From the NCBI GenBank assembly GCA_902555695.1, contig CACDTV010000003.1, forward strand, positions 59,912 to 123,911: 64,000 nt of DNA, in the 5' to 3' direction. Below, in pieces: positions 18,646 through 27,764 of the stretch (its first letter is position 1; every line of letters begins with the position of its first letter). Under the pieces are notes generated by a model that searched no databases, was not told the DNA's origin, and saw nothing but the letters and a program-made list of their open reading frames with translations. Both the position numbers and the translations under genes were made by a program. The DNA is from an uncultured Alphaproteobacteria bacterium. GTDB taxonomy: Bacteria > Pseudomonadota > Alphaproteobacteria > HIMB59.

Positions 18646-20222
18646 AAAATAAAATTTATTTTTTTGACACTACATTAAGAGATGGTCAACAAACTACCGG
18701 TGTTGATTTTAGTGTAGATGATAAAATCAAATTCTCTAATGCTCTCGATGAATTAGGTTTAGATTATATCGAGGGTGGTTGGCCAGGGTCAAATCCAACT
18801 GATGATAGTTTTTTTAATTCTACAACAAATTTTAAAAATTCTAGTTTGGTTGCTTTTGGAATGACCAGAAGACCTAATACAAGTGTTTCAAACGATCCAG
18901 GTCTAAATACTTTAATTAATACAAATGTAAAACATATTTGCATTGTTGGGAAATCATCTTCATATCAGGTCGAAAAGGCTTTAGGCATTTCAAAATCTGA
19001 TAACCTAAAAATGATTGGTGAAAGTATCGCTCATATCAATGAAAAAGGTTTAGAGGCAATGTATGATGCTGAGCATTTTTTTGATGGATATAAATCGGAT
19101 CCTAAATTTGCATTAGATTGTTTAACTGAGGCTTTAAATAATGGAGCTAGATGGATAGTATTGTGTGATACTAATGGTGGAACTCTGCCAAATGAAGTAG
19201 AAACAATTGTTCAAGAAGTAACAAAATATATACCAGGTGAAAAACTGGGCATTCATGCGCATAATGATACAGAAAATGCAGTTGCCAACTCACTGGCTGC
19301 TGTGCGAGCAGGAGTGAGACAAATTCAAGGCACAATTAATGGATTAGGAGAAAGGTGTGGAAATGCTAATTTAGTATCTCTTATTCCCTCAATAATTTTG
19401 AAAACAAAATTTGAAACTAGTATTCCTAAAGAAAAATTATCAGCCTTAAAGAAAACCTCATTGCTTTTAGATGAAATTTTAAATCGTATGCCAAATACTC
19501 AACAAGCCTATGTTGGTGAAAATGCCTTTTCACATAAGGGAGGTTTGCATGTTTCAGCAATTAACAAAGACCCTAAAACATATGAGCATATAGACCCAGA
19601 AATAGTAGGTAATACTAGAAAAGTTGTAATTTCTGATCAATCTGGCCGATCTAATATCATATCTCTTTTAAATACTGTTGGTATTAACCCAGATGATCAT
19701 TCAGATAAATTAGATTTTTTACTCCAAAAAGTAAAAGAGAGAGAATTCAAGGGTTACGCTTACGATCAGGCAATTGCGAGTTTTGAGATACTAGCTAGAC
19801 AAACTCTTTTCGGTATCCCAGAGTACTTTGAATTAAAAAGATTTAAAGTTATTGATGATAGAAGATGGAATGCTAAAGGAGAATTAGTAACTGAGTCTGA
19901 AGCAACTGTAAGGATAGAAGTTGAAAAAAAAGAATACATGAATGTAGAAGTAGGAAATGGTCCAGTAAATGCTTTGGACAAAGCTTTAAGAAAATCATTA
20001 ATGGGCTTTTACCCTGCTTTAGAGGATTTAGAATTAACTGATTTTAAGGTAAGAATTTTATCCTCAGAGAAAGGAACAGATGCAATAGTTCGTGTTCTAA
20101 TCGAGACAAAGGATCAAAAAGGATCCATTTGGACAACAGTAGGTGTCTCAACTAATATAATTGATGCATCTTATAACGCCCTTAGAGAGAGTTTAATTTA
20201 TAAATTAATTAAGTCCTCTTGA
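18630..20222 (+). CDS. cimA: (R)-citramalate synthase
   Basis: This 530-residue HMGL-like TIM-barrel enzyme has FFDTTLRDGQQTTGVDFS (about 11-28), DYIEGGWPGSNP, GIHAHNDTENAVANS with the metal His pair, and GLGERCGNANL. The KGGLHVSAI segment and a C-terminal LeuA-type regulatory domain (about 395-530) follow. The GGWPGSNP segment is typical of the CimA/long LeuA-like group that joins pyruvate and acetyl-CoA on the way to 2-oxobutyrate and isoleucine. The alternative, 2-isopropylmalate synthase, is less likely by these motifs. Its start lies inside cysS, and its TGA overlaps the next gene's TTG. Confidence 0.87.
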   Translation: MEEKLENKIYFFDTTLRDGQQTTGVDFSVDDKIKFSNALDELGLDYIEGGWPGSNPTDDSFFNSTTNFKNSSLVAFGMTRRPNTSVSNDPGLNTLINTNVKHICIVGKSSSYQVEKALGISKSDNLKMIGESIAHINEKGLEAMYDAEHFFDGYKSDPKFALDCLTEALNNGARWIVLCDTNGGTLPNEVETIVQEVTKYIPGEKLGIHAHNDTENAVANSLAAVRAGVRQIQGTINGLGERCGNANLVSLIPSIILKTKFETSIPKEKLSALKKTSLLLDEILNRMPNTQQAYVGENAFSHKGGLHVSAINKDPKTYEHIDPEIVGNTRKVVISDQSGRSNIISLLNTVGINPDDHSDKLDFLLQKVKEREFKGYAYDQAIASFEILARQTLFGIPEYFELKRFKVIDDRRWNAKGELVTESEATVRIEVEKKEYMNVEVGNGPVNALDKALRKSLMGFYPALEDLELTDFKVRILSSEKGTDAIVRVLIETKDQKGSIWTTVGVSTNIIDASYNALRESLIYKLIKSS

Positions 20223-20908
20223 AAAAAACAATTCAATTTATATTAAACAAACCCCAGTTATCTGAAAATGTTGGTATGTCTCTAAGATCAATAGGATGTT
20301 TTGGTTTTGAGCACTTATCCTTAGTAAGTCCAAGAAAAATTTGGCCTAATGATAAGGGAATAAAATCTGCAAAGCATTTTTCATCCTTAGTTAAAAAAGT
20401 TAAGGTATATCAATCAATACCAGAAGCTATGAAAGGTAGTGATATCTTAATTGCAACGACAGTTAGGAAAAGAGACTTTCACATACCTCCAATAAAAGTA
20501 AATGAAATATCTAAACTAAAATCGAAAAAAATATCAATTTTATTTGGTCAAGAAAATAATGGATTATCCAATAAGGAGATATCACATGCTAATTTTCTAT
20601 TGTCTCTACCTACATACAACAAGAGTTCGCTCAATTTATCTCATACTGTAGCTTTAATTGCTTATGAATTGAGTCAAATATCTCTATCTAATATTAATCC
20701 AACTTTTGAAAATTCTCCTGCAAGCTCAAAAGATATTGAAAAATTTTTATCATTTCTGATGAAAATACTTGAAAAAAGAAAATTTACATCAATCTCATCC
20801 AAAAGAGATAATTTAGAAATATCTTTAAGAAATTTTTTAAAAACATCAAAAATAGACCAAAAACAAATAAAAACAGCCTATGGAATTTTAAAATTTATTA
20901 CAAAATAA
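20219..20908 (+). CDS. trmJ: tRNA (cytidine/uridine-2'-O-)-methyltransferase, TrmJ type (SPOUT)
   Basis: This 229-residue SPOUT methyltransferase starts IQFILNKPQLSENVGMSLRS, the NP-x-x-x-x-N-x-G motif of the TrmH superfamily. It has ILIATTVRKRD and the knot motif ILFGQENNGLSNKEI (about 106-120), then LPTYNKSSLNLSHTVALIAYEL. The C-terminal extension (about 165-229) is the dimer/tRNA-binding part found in TrmJ, which methylates position 32 in the anticodon loop. The start is TTG, overlapping the cimA stop as TTGA; no better ATG exists without losing the conserved N-terminus. Confidence 0.84.
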   Translation: MKKTIQFILNKPQLSENVGMSLRSIGCFGFEHLSLVSPRKIWPNDKGIKSAKHFSSLVKKVKVYQSIPEAMKGSDILIATTVRKRDFHIPPIKVNEISKLKSKKISILFGQENNGLSNKEISHANFLLSLPTYNKSSLNLSHTVALIAYELSQISLSNINPTFENSPASSKDIEKFLSFLMKILEKRKFTSISSKRDNLEISLRNFLKTSKIDQKQIKTAYGILKFITK

Positions 20909-20909
20909 A

Positions 20910-20937
20910 TTGACTTAAAAGGCTAAATCTATATAAA
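20910..20937 (+). promoter_or_regulatory. Promoter of rpsD
   Basis: TTGACT (20910-20915) and TATAAA (20932-20937) are separated by 16 bases, the best sigma-70-type protein-gene promoter I see in the window. The predicted start is near 20944, only about 4 bases before the rpsD ATG, so the mRNA would be almost leaderless. Confidence 0.65.
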
Positions 20938-20947
20938 TCACCAATTC

Positions 20948-21565
20948 ATGACAAAAAGACTATCGTCAAAACATAAAATTGATAGAAGACTAGGCCTAAA
21001 TTTATGGGGTAGACCTAAAAGTCCTTTTAATAGAAGACCCTATGGTCCTGGCCAACATGGTCAAGCAAGAAGAAGAAAACCTTCTGATTTTGGAGTTCAA
21101 TTAGCAGCTAAACAAAAGCTCAAAAAATATTATGGCGATATTACTGAGAAGCAATTTTTAAAAATTTATCAAGCAGCTTCTAGAAAAAAAGGCGATACTA
21201 GTCAAATTCTAATTGAACTTTTAGAACGAAGATTAGATGCTGTTGTGTTTAGACTAAAGTTTGCTCCAACTGTATTTTCCGCAAGACAACTAGTAAATCA
21301 CGGGCATGTTTTGGTAAACGGTAAAGTAGTAAATAAAAAATCTTATCAGGTTAATGATGGTGATGAAATATCCCTTCAACAAACTAGCCAGAATATTCCA
21401 ATGATAATTCAAACATTGAGCTCTAATGAAAGAGATGTTCCTGAGTATTTGCAACTAGAAATATCAAAATGTCTTGGTAAATTTGTTAGAGGACCTCAAT
21501 TGACAGATGTTCCTTACCCTGTTCAGATGGAACCTAATTTAGTCGTTGAATTCTACTCTAGATAA
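20948..21565 (+). CDS. rpsD: 30S ribosomal protein S4
   Basis: This 205-residue S4 starts [22 protein letters not shown], followed by [17 protein letters not shown]. The S4 RNA-binding domain covers about residues 94-155 ([34 protein letters not shown]). It nucleates 30S assembly by binding the 16S 5' domain. It stands alone rather than in the alpha operon, as is usual in alphaproteobacteria, and has its own promoter. No S4-type autoregulatory leader can exist because the leader is predicted to be a few bases long. Confidence 0.96.
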   Translation: MTKRLSSKHKIDRRLGLNLWGRPKSPFNRRPYGPGQHGQARRRKPSDFGVQLAAKQKLKKYYGDITEKQFLKIYQAASRKKGDTSQILIELLERRLDAVVFRLKFAPTVFSARQLVNHGHVLVNGKVVNKKSYQVNDGDEISLQQTSQNIPMIIQTLSSNERDVPEYLQLEISKCLGKFVRGPQLTDVPYPVQMEPNLVVEFYSR

Positions 21566-21624
21566 TCAATAGTTAATAATCTATTCAATTAATCTAACAG
21601 CGCATAAATTTCGAAAAGATATTT

Positions 21625-22077
21625 ATGAAAATAAAAATACTAACAGTCATATTTTCTCTTTTTATTACAAGCCTTTTCGCTGCTGGATCTAGCTCCGATG
21701 ATAGTGCTAAAACTAATTATGGAAAAGATTATAAGTCAGCAATTAAGCTAATAAGAAGCAAAGATTATGATAAGGCAATAAGAAAGCTGAAGACTCTTAC
21801 AACTGCTAGTTCTACAGATTTTACTAAAGCTGATGTTTACAATGAGTTAGGTTTTGCTTACAGAAAAAGTGAAGACTTTGATAATGCAGCAAAATATTAC
21901 AAAAAAGCTCTTGAATTAGACCCAGAACACTTAGGTGCTATCGAATACCAAGGTGAGATGTATGTAGATCTTGGTCAAAAAGAAAATGCCCTAAATAATT
22001 TAGCTTTACTCAAAAAACTAGTTGGAGAAAATAATTCTTATTATAAAGAATTAAATAATTATATTTCAAATAACTAA
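21625..22077 (+). CDS. Secreted tetratricopeptide-repeat protein
   Basis: This 150-residue protein has a signal peptide (about 1-19, hydrophobic ILTVIFSLFITSLFA, likely cut before AGSSS), followed by a Ser/Asp-rich linker. Two to three TPR units follow: KDYDKAIRKLKTL (about 52-64), ADVYNELGFAYRKSEDFDNAAKYYKKALELDPEH (about 73-106) and AIEYQGEMYVDLGQKENAL. It probably acts as a periplasmic protein-protein scaffold; no enzymatic domain is visible. It is followed by a clear terminator and lies between rpsD and the convergent grxD operon. Confidence 0.8.
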   Translation: MKIKILTVIFSLFITSLFAAGSSSDDSAKTNYGKDYKSAIKLIRSKDYDKAIRKLKTLTTASSTDFTKADVYNELGFAYRKSEDFDNAAKYYKKALELDPEHLGAIEYQGEMYVDLGQKENALNNLALLKKLVGENNSYYKELNNYISNN

Positions 22078-22082
22078 TGAGA

Positions 22083-22107
22083 GGGGCAAAATAAATGCCC
22101 CTTTTTT
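22083..22107 (+). terminator. Intrinsic terminator after the TPR gene
   Basis: GGGGCA (22083-22088) and TGCCCC (22096-22101) form a GC stem with a 7-base loop, directly followed by six T residues. It terminates the plus-strand transcript 5 bases after the TPR stop. The grxD stop codon lies at its edge. Read on the minus strand it lacks a T-run, so it is probably one-directional. Confidence 0.88.
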
Positions 22108-22447
22108 AATTTACTTCTGTTTTGATGCCTTTTGTGTTTAGTAATTCTAGAAGTTCACCAGACTCAGCCATTTCTTTCATAATATCACAACCACCTACAA
22201 ATTCTTTTTTTATGTAAAGTTGAGGTATCGTAGGCCAATTTGAATATGTTTTTATACCTTCTCTAATGTTGTTATCTTCAAGTACATTACAATGGCCAAA
22301 CTCAACCCCAGTTTTTTTTAAAATTGCGCTTGCGACTGACGAGAAACCACACATAGGAAAGTCAGGGTTACCTTTCATAAATAGGAAAACTTCATTATCT
22401 CCAATCATTTTTTCAATTTGTTCTTTTGTACTACTCTCTAATTCCAT
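22106..22447 (-). CDS. grxD: Monothiol glutaredoxin, CGFS type
   Basis: This 113-residue Grx4-type protein has the active site CGFS (residues 33-36) in KGNPDFPMCGFSSVASAIL, the glutathione-binding WPTIPQLY and GGCDIM. CGFS glutaredoxins carry a [2Fe-2S] cluster shared with BolA proteins and deliver it to client proteins. The start codon directly abuts the bolA stop by 1 bp overlap, matching the known Grx4-BolA partnership. It lies last in the purine-bolA-grxD run. Confidence 0.94.
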   Translation of the reverse strand: MELESSTKEQIEKMIGDNEVFLFMKGNPDFPMCGFSSVASAILKKTGVEFGHCNVLEDNNIREGIKTYSNWPTIPQLYIKKEFVGGCDIMKEMAESGELLELLNTKGIKTEVN

Positions 22448-22680
22448 TATTTTGTTCCTTTCGTTTTTAATTGCATAGCATGAAGCTCTTTATCCATTAA
22501 TCCATCTAGTAATTTGTAAACTAACTGGTGTTGTTGTATACGTGACAATCCGTTAAACATATCACTTTCAATTTCAACTGAATAATGATCGTTATCACCG
22601 GCAAGATCCTCAATTACAATTTTAGAATTTGGAAATTTGTTCTCAAGGAGTCCTTCTAATTTTTTTTGTTCAATAGGCAT
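22447..22680 (-). CDS. bolA: BolA-family protein
   Basis: This 77-residue protein has the BolA KH-like fold signature, with IVIEDLAGDNDHYSVEIESDMFNGLSRIQQHQLVYKLL in order and the conserved cluster-facing His in the C-terminal KELHAMQLKT. It is of the short IbaG/YrbA-like kind. It likely works with the adjacent CGFS glutaredoxin in iron-sulfur trafficking. It follows purL with no gap. Confidence 0.9.
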   Translation of the reverse strand: MPIEQKKLEGLLENKFPNSKIVIEDLAGDNDHYSVEIESDMFNGLSRIQQHQLVYKLLDGLMDKELHAMQLKTKGTK

Positions 22681-24846
22681 CTAACTAATTATCTTCTCAA
22701 AATCATTACGATATTTATTCATAATATCAAAATAGTCAAATTTTTTAGAGTTTATCTCAATACCTTCTTTGATTATCTCCCCAATTTCATGGTATTCAGC
22801 ACCTTTTTTTGTCAGAAATGAAGTTACTTCTTCAAAATCTTTACTTCTGATTTCAATCACATATCCAGCACTATATTCGCAGAATAAATCAATAGGATCA
22901 GGGACCTTGACCCTAAAACCCATATCCTTATATTGCATTTTTAATAATGCCGAAAAGATACCCCCTCTGGAAATATCATTGCAAGACATTATGCATTTCA
23001 AATCTGATAATTCCAAAACACAATTTGCAATTTTTTTTTCAAAATCTAGATCTAATACCTCTAAGTCATTAAATTCACATATGTTAAAAGCAATTTTTTG
23101 ATCTTGTAATAAGTAAGGACTAAAATTTTTTGTTAATTGTTTTCCTAAAATAAGGATCTTATTACCAATTTCACAAAACTTATTTGTGTTTATTTTATTT
23201 AAATCCATATTGGAACCTACCATTCCTATTACAGGTGTAGGCTTAATTGGTATTTCATTTGTCTGGTTATATAAAGATACATTACCTGAAACAATAGGTG
23301 TATTGAATTTGATAGCTGCAGTTTTTAATCCATTAATAGATAAAACCAACTCTCCCATAATGTTTGGATCTAAAGGACTTGCAAAGTTAAGGTTATTTGT
23401 AATCGCTAAAGGATTAATATTGCATGCAATTAGATTTCTATATGACTCAGCAACTGTATATTTCATTCCTTCATAAGGATTGATTCTTATGTATAATGGA
23501 TTGCAATCGGTAGATGCACCAATAACTTTTTGTGTTCCGTGAATCTTTACTATACCTGATGATTGACCTGGTTCTCTGATAGTATCTCCCATCACTGTAG
23601 AGTCATATTGATCGAAAACCCAACTTTTATCTAAATAATTAAGGTTTGTAAGAAGGTTAATTATCATATCTTCCAATTTAATTTTGGAAAAATCAAAATC
23701 TTTATTTTTTCTTTTTCTTGGGATGTAAAACTCTCTATCGTATTCAGGAGCATCATCAACAATTATTTCTACAGGAAGATCGACAACTTTTTTATTATTT
23801 GACTCAAACACAACTCTTTTTGTATCAGTAATTTCTCCAATGACTTCATAATCAATTTGCCATTTTTGAAGAATTTCTCTAACTTTATGATTATTTTTTT
23901 TATCAATAACAGCTAGCATTCTTTCTTGGCTTTCAGATAAAAGTATCTCATAGGCGCTCAGTGGTTGCCTCAATGGAACTTTATCAAGATTGATATAAAC
24001 ACCTACATTTCCTTTTGAAGCCATTTCTACACTGGAGGAGGTAATACCCGCAGCTCCCATATCTTGCATAGACTCTATTAAACCTGAAGACATTAATTCT
24101 AAGCAACCTTCCATTAAAAGTTTTTCCATGAAGGGATCACCAACCTGTACAGAGGGTCTTTTTTCATCCTCATCTTCCTCTGAAAAAACATCAGAGGCCA
24201 TACTTGCTCCATGAATTCCATCTTTTCCAGTTTTAGATCCAATGTAAACAATAAGGCCACCAATAGATTTTGGTTTAGAGTAAAAAATTTTATCTTTTTG
24301 AACATGTCCCACAGCCATAGCATTAACCAAATTATTAAAATCATATGTTGTCTCAAACTCACACTCACCACCAATATTAGGAATACCAATACAGTTACCA
24401 TAGTGTCCAATTCCATGAACTACACCATTTAACAAGTATTTTGTCTTTTCAGTTTCTATTAAACCAAATCTAATTGAGTCAAGAGTAGCAATTGGTCTTG
24501 CTCCCATTGTAAATATATCTCGTAGTATACCTCCAACACCTGTTGCTGAACCGTTGAAAGGTTCTATGTAACTTGGATGATTGTGGCTTTCTATTTTAAA
24601 CGCAATACCATCGTTATCTTGCAAATCAATTACACCAGCGTTTTCTCCTGGTCCCTGAATTACTATTTCATTATCTGTAGGGAGTTTCTTAAGCCATTTT
24701 TTTGAAGTTTTATAACAACAGTGTTCATTCCACATAGCAGAAAAAATACCCAATTCCTCAATACTTAAGTCTCTGTTTAGATATTTCCTAATGACCTGAA
24801 ATTCATCTAAAGTTAAACCGTGTTGAAGTATTAACTCTTCATTCAT
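22681..24846 (-). CDS. purL: Phosphoribosylformylglycinamidine synthase, large subunit (small PurL)
   Basis: This 721-residue PurL of the small, PurS/PurQ-dependent type amidates FGAR to FGAM in purine synthesis. Recognisable parts are EELGIFSAMWNEHCCYKTSK (about 36-55), VIQGPGENAGVIDLQDND, KIESHNHPSYIEPFNGSATGVGGILRDI and GASMASDVFSEE. DMGAAGITSSSVEMASKGN and the second half from about 400, with SGNVSLYNQTN, follow. PurQ and PurS, its glutaminase and bridging partners, are encoded immediately upstream; purL and purQ overlap by 4 bp. Confidence 0.95.
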   Translation of the reverse strand: MNEELILQHGLTLDEFQVIRKYLNRDLSIEELGIFSAMWNEHCCYKTSKKWLKKLPTDNEIVIQGPGENAGVIDLQDNDGIAFKIESHNHPSYIEPFNGSATGVGGILRDIFTMGARPIATLDSIRFGLIETEKTKYLLNGVVHGIGHYGNCIGIPNIGGECEFETTYDFNNLVNAMAVGHVQKDKIFYSKPKSIGGLIVYIGSKTGKDGIHGASMASDVFSEEDEDEKRPSVQVGDPFMEKLLMEGCLELMSSGLIESMQDMGAAGITSSSVEMASKGNVGVYINLDKVPLRQPLSAYEILLSESQERMLAVIDKKNNHKVREILQKWQIDYEVIGEITDTKRVVFESNNKKVVDLPVEIIVDDAPEYDREFYIPRKRKNKDFDFSKIKLEDMIINLLTNLNYLDKSWVFDQYDSTVMGDTIREPGQSSGIVKIHGTQKVIGASTDCNPLYIRINPYEGMKYTVAESYRNLIACNINPLAITNNLNFASPLDPNIMGELVLSINGLKTAAIKFNTPIVSGNVSLYNQTNEIPIKPTPVIGMVGSNMDLNKINTNKFCEIGNKILILGKQLTKNFSPYLLQDQKIAFNICEFNDLEVLDLDFEKKIANCVLELSDLKCIMSCNDISRGGIFSALLKMQYKDMGFRVKVPDPIDLFCEYSAGYVIEIRSKDFEEVTSFLTKKGAEYHEIGEIIKEGIEINSKKFDYFDIMNKYRNDFEKIIS

Positions 24847-25523
24847 GAAATTAAAGACTCTATAATAAGTCTTCCATCTTGTGATTGATGAAAATCAGAA
24901 TATGCTCTCTCGGGATGAGGCATCATTCCAAGAACATTCTTTTTTTTGTTTGTAATACCTGCAATAGCCTCTATTGAACCATTTATATTTTCTTCAGTAT
25001 TTGAGAATTCACCTTTGCAATATTCAAATGCAATTTGTTCATTATTTTTTAATAAATTTAAAGTTTCAGTATCACAATAAAAATTTCCCTCGTTATGAGC
25101 TACAGGTATTTGAAGAATTTGGTTATCTTTGATTGATAAATTAAAATTATTTTTAAATTTTTTTTTAATAAAACAATTTTTTCCTAAAAATTTAAGTTTT
25201 TTATTTCGAATTAATGCTCCTTCAAGAAGTCCAATTTCAGTTAAAATTTGAAAGCCATTACAAATACCTAATAAATATCTATTATCATTTGCATGTTTTA
25301 CAACCTCATCAATAATTTTACTTTTTGATGCCATTGCTCCTGATCTTAAATAATCACCAAAGCTAAAACCCCCAGGTAAAATTACTAAATCAACTTTTGG
25401 CAATGATGTCTCCTCATGCCAAATATTATGAACCTCACCTTTAGTTAAATCTTTTAAGTAGCATAATGCGTCTCTGTCACAATTAGATCCAGGAAATGTT
25501 ATAACAGCAGATTTAAAACTCAT
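24843..25523 (-). CDS. purQ: Phosphoribosylformylglycinamidine synthase, glutaminase subunit
   Basis: This 226-residue class I glutamine amidotransferase starts AVITFPGSNCDRDA. It has the nucleophile elbow LLGICNGFQIL (Cys at about 88), the oxyanion segment LPGGFSFGDYLRSGA (49-63) and the C-terminal His-Glu in MMPHPERAY. It supplies ammonia to PurL. It overlaps purL and purS by 4 bp each. Confidence 0.95.
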   Translation of the reverse strand: MSFKSAVITFPGSNCDRDALCYLKDLTKGEVHNIWHEETSLPKVDLVILPGGFSFGDYLRSGAMASKSKIIDEVVKHANDNRYLLGICNGFQILTEIGLLEGALIRNKKLKFLGKNCFIKKKFKNNFNLSIKDNQILQIPVAHNEGNFYCDTETLNLLKNNEQIAFEYCKGEFSNTEENINGSIEAIAGITNKKKNVLGMMPHPERAYSDFHQSQDGRLIIESLIS

Positions 25524-25759
25524 CCAAGCACTTCGTACTCTTCAATAATATCGTTGACCAAAAGTTTTTTGCAAGCAGAGTCGATTTTTTGTGCTTTTTC
25601 CTCTTTACTTATATTATCGGGTAAATCTAATTCAATGAGTTTTCCCTGTCGGATATTTGAAAATTCTGTAAATCCTAAACTATTAAGCGACTGTTCAATC
25701 ACTTTTCCCTGTGGTTCTAAAATTTGGCCTTTAAGTCTTACTAAAATTTTTATTCGCAT
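25520..25759 (-). CDS. purS: Phosphoribosylformylglycinamidine synthase, PurS subunit
   Basis: This 79-residue protein starts KILVRLKGQILEPQGKVIEQSL, the usual PurS opening (V.LK..VLDPQG.A...AL). It bridges PurL and PurQ in the FGAM synthase complex. It sits between purC and purQ, sharing one base with purC. Confidence 0.93.
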   Translation of the reverse strand: MRIKILVRLKGQILEPQGKVIEQSLNSLGFTEFSNIRQGKLIELDLPDNISKEEKAQKIDSACKKLLVNDIIEEYEVLG

Positions 25760-26475
25760 TAAATTGTCAAGTTTAACCTATTAAGCACCTCTTCATATGC
25801 TTCTTCGATATTTCCTAAATCTCTACGAAATCGATCTTTATCAAGTTTTTTATTTGTTTTTAAATCCCACAAACGACATGTATCTGGTGATATTTCATCT
25901 GCTAAAACAAGCTCATCAGTTTTTTTACAAATTCCAAATTCTAATTTAAAGTCAACTAGATTTATTCCTATAGAATAGAACGTAGACCTTAATATGTCAT
26001 TTATTCTCAAAGAATATTCATCTATTAACTCTAATTCATCAAAATCACATAAACCTAAATTAAGAATATGTTCAGAACTTATATGAGGATCGCCAAGTTC
26101 ATCAGATTTTAAACAATACTCAATTAGCGTATCAGATAATTGTGTTCCTTCTTTTACACCAAACTTTTTAGATAAAGAGCCAGCAAAGAAATTTCTAACT
26201 AAAACTTCAATTGGAATAATATCTACTTTTTTTAAAAGCTGAGATTTTTTATCAATTTTCTTTATAAAGTGTGTTGGAATATCACAATGATTCAATATTT
26301 GAAATAAATAACTCGATATAGCATTATTAATTGCACCTTTATTCTTTATCGAGCCCTTTTTTAAATTATTAAAAGCTGTAGCATCATTTTTATAGGTAGC
26401 TATGACTTCCTTGCTAGTTTTGGCATAAATAATTTTTGCTTTTCCCTCATATAATTTTTTCAATTTTACTGCCAT
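25759..26475 (-). CDS. purC: SAICAR synthase
   Basis: This 238-residue protein starts KLYEGKAKIIYAKTSKEVIATYKNDATAFN, the ATP-binding start of PurC. It has IEVLVRNFFAGSL, LVDFKLEFGICKKTDELVLADEISPDTCRLWD and DKDRFRRDLG. It joins CAIR and aspartate in purine synthesis. The length is typical, and it overlaps purB by 1 bp. Confidence 0.95.
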   Translation of the reverse strand: MAVKLKKLYEGKAKIIYAKTSKEVIATYKNDATAFNNLKKGSIKNKGAINNAISSYLFQILNHCDIPTHFIKKIDKKSQLLKKVDIIPIEVLVRNFFAGSLSKKFGVKEGTQLSDTLIEYCLKSDELGDPHISSEHILNLGLCDFDELELIDEYSLRINDILRSTFYSIGINLVDFKLEFGICKKTDELVLADEISPDTCRLWDLKTNKKLDKDRFRRDLGNIEEAYEEVLNRLNLTI

Positions 26476-27764
26476 TAATTAATCCTTTTAAATATTTTAT
26501 CAACATTTTTAAAAAGATTTTTATTATTGAAAATATTATTAACTTTACTTGATATTTTTAATTTGGCTAAACGAGGATGACTCAAAAGATTATCTTTAAA
26601 AGACATATTACCTTTCCAAGTTTTCAAAGCACAATCTTGAACAATCTTATAGGCATCTTCTCTTAATACTTTATTTTCAATAAGAAAAATCAGGACATTT
26701 TGTGAATAGGGTAGGCCTTTTAAAAGATTTAAATTTTTCATCATATTTTTTTTATTTATGTTTAAATTATTTAAAACGTTGATCATTCTTTGAACTGCAA
26801 AGTCGAGGGTTATGGTGGCATTGGGCGCGTTTATTCTCTCAACACTGGAGTGACTTATATCTCTTTCATGCCATGAAGTTATATTCTCCAAAGCAGGAAT
26901 GGTTAATGATCTAATCACTCTTGCTAGTCCTGTTAAATTTTCTGATAAAATTGGATTTTTTTTATGAGGCATTGCCGAACTACCCTTTTGGCCTTTTCCA
27001 AAACCTTCTTCAACTTCTAAAACTTCTGTTCTTTGTAGGTGTCTAATCTCAGTTGATAGACGTTCTATGGAACTTGCGATAATAGCAAAAGAGCAAAAAA
27101 GGTCCGCATGCCTGTCTCTTGGAATTATCTGCGTAGAGACAGGTTCGATTGAAAATTTTAATTTTTTAGCAATCATTTGCTCTACCCTTGTGTCAATATT
27201 TGAATATGTCCCTACAGGACCAGACATTTGAATTGTTTGTATTTGTTTTATCGAATTTTTAAGACGATCTATGTTTCTTTTGTTTTCGGCTAGATATCCT
27301 AATATTTTTAATCCAAAAGTAGTCGTTTCGGCGTGAATACCATGACTTCTACCGATACATAATGTGTACTTATGTTTTTTTGCAATATTTAAAAGAGATT
27401 TACTCAAAGTTTTTAAACCTTCAAGAATTATATTGCTTGATTGGTTAAGTTGTATGGAGAAAGAAGTATCTAAAATATCACTAGAAGTTAGTCCCTTATG
27501 AATATACCTAGACTCGGGTCCTACATACTTTGCTACATTAGTTAAAAAAGCAATTACATCATGCTTTGTTTTTTCTTCAATTTTTTCTATTTCTTTTACC
27601 TTAAACTTTGCTTTTTTTTTGATTTTGTTTGAGGTCCCCTTAGGTATTTGACCCAATTTTTCCATTGCCTCGCAAGCGAGAATTTCAAGGTCAAGCCATA
27701 TTTGAAATTTATTACTATCTTCCCAGATTTCTTTAAGAATTTTTCTAGAGTATCTTGGTATCAA
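26475..27764 (-). CDS. purB: Adenylosuccinate lyase
   Basis: This 429-residue fumarase/aspartase superfamily enzyme starts IPRYSRKILKEIWEDSNKFQIWLDLEI. It has KTKHDVIAFL, YIHKGLTSSDILDTSFSIQL, the RSHGIHAETTTFGLK His site and the family signature GSSAMPHKKNPILSENLTG. It acts twice in purine synthesis, on SAICAR and on adenylosuccinate. It overlaps map by 4 bp. Confidence 0.95.
   Translation of the reverse strand: MIPRYSRKILKEIWEDSNKFQIWLDLEILACEAMEKLGQIPKGTSNKIKKKAKFKVKEIEKIEEKTKHDVIAFLTNVAKYVGPESRYIHKGLTSSDILDTSFSIQLNQSSNIILEGLKTLSKSLLNIAKKHKYTLCIGRSHGIHAETTTFGLKILGYLAENKRNIDRLKNSIKQIQTIQMSGPVGTYSNIDTRVEQMIAKKLKFSIEPVSTQIIPRDRHADLFCSFAIIASSIERLSTEIRHLQRTEVLEVEEGFGKGQKGSSAMPHKKNPILSENLTGLARVIRSLTIPALENITSWHERDISHSSVERINAPNATITLDFAVQRMINVLNNLNINKKNMMKNLNLLKGLPYSQNVLIFLIENKVLREDAYKIVQDCALKTWKGNMSFKDNLLSHPRLAKLKISSKVNNIFNNKNLFKNVDKIFKRIN

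Noticed and set aside
24114..24416. 100-codon frame overlapping purL in another frame on the same strand
   Set aside because: It lies fully inside a well-supported purL and its sequence is low-complexity hydrophobic, as expected of a shifted frame.
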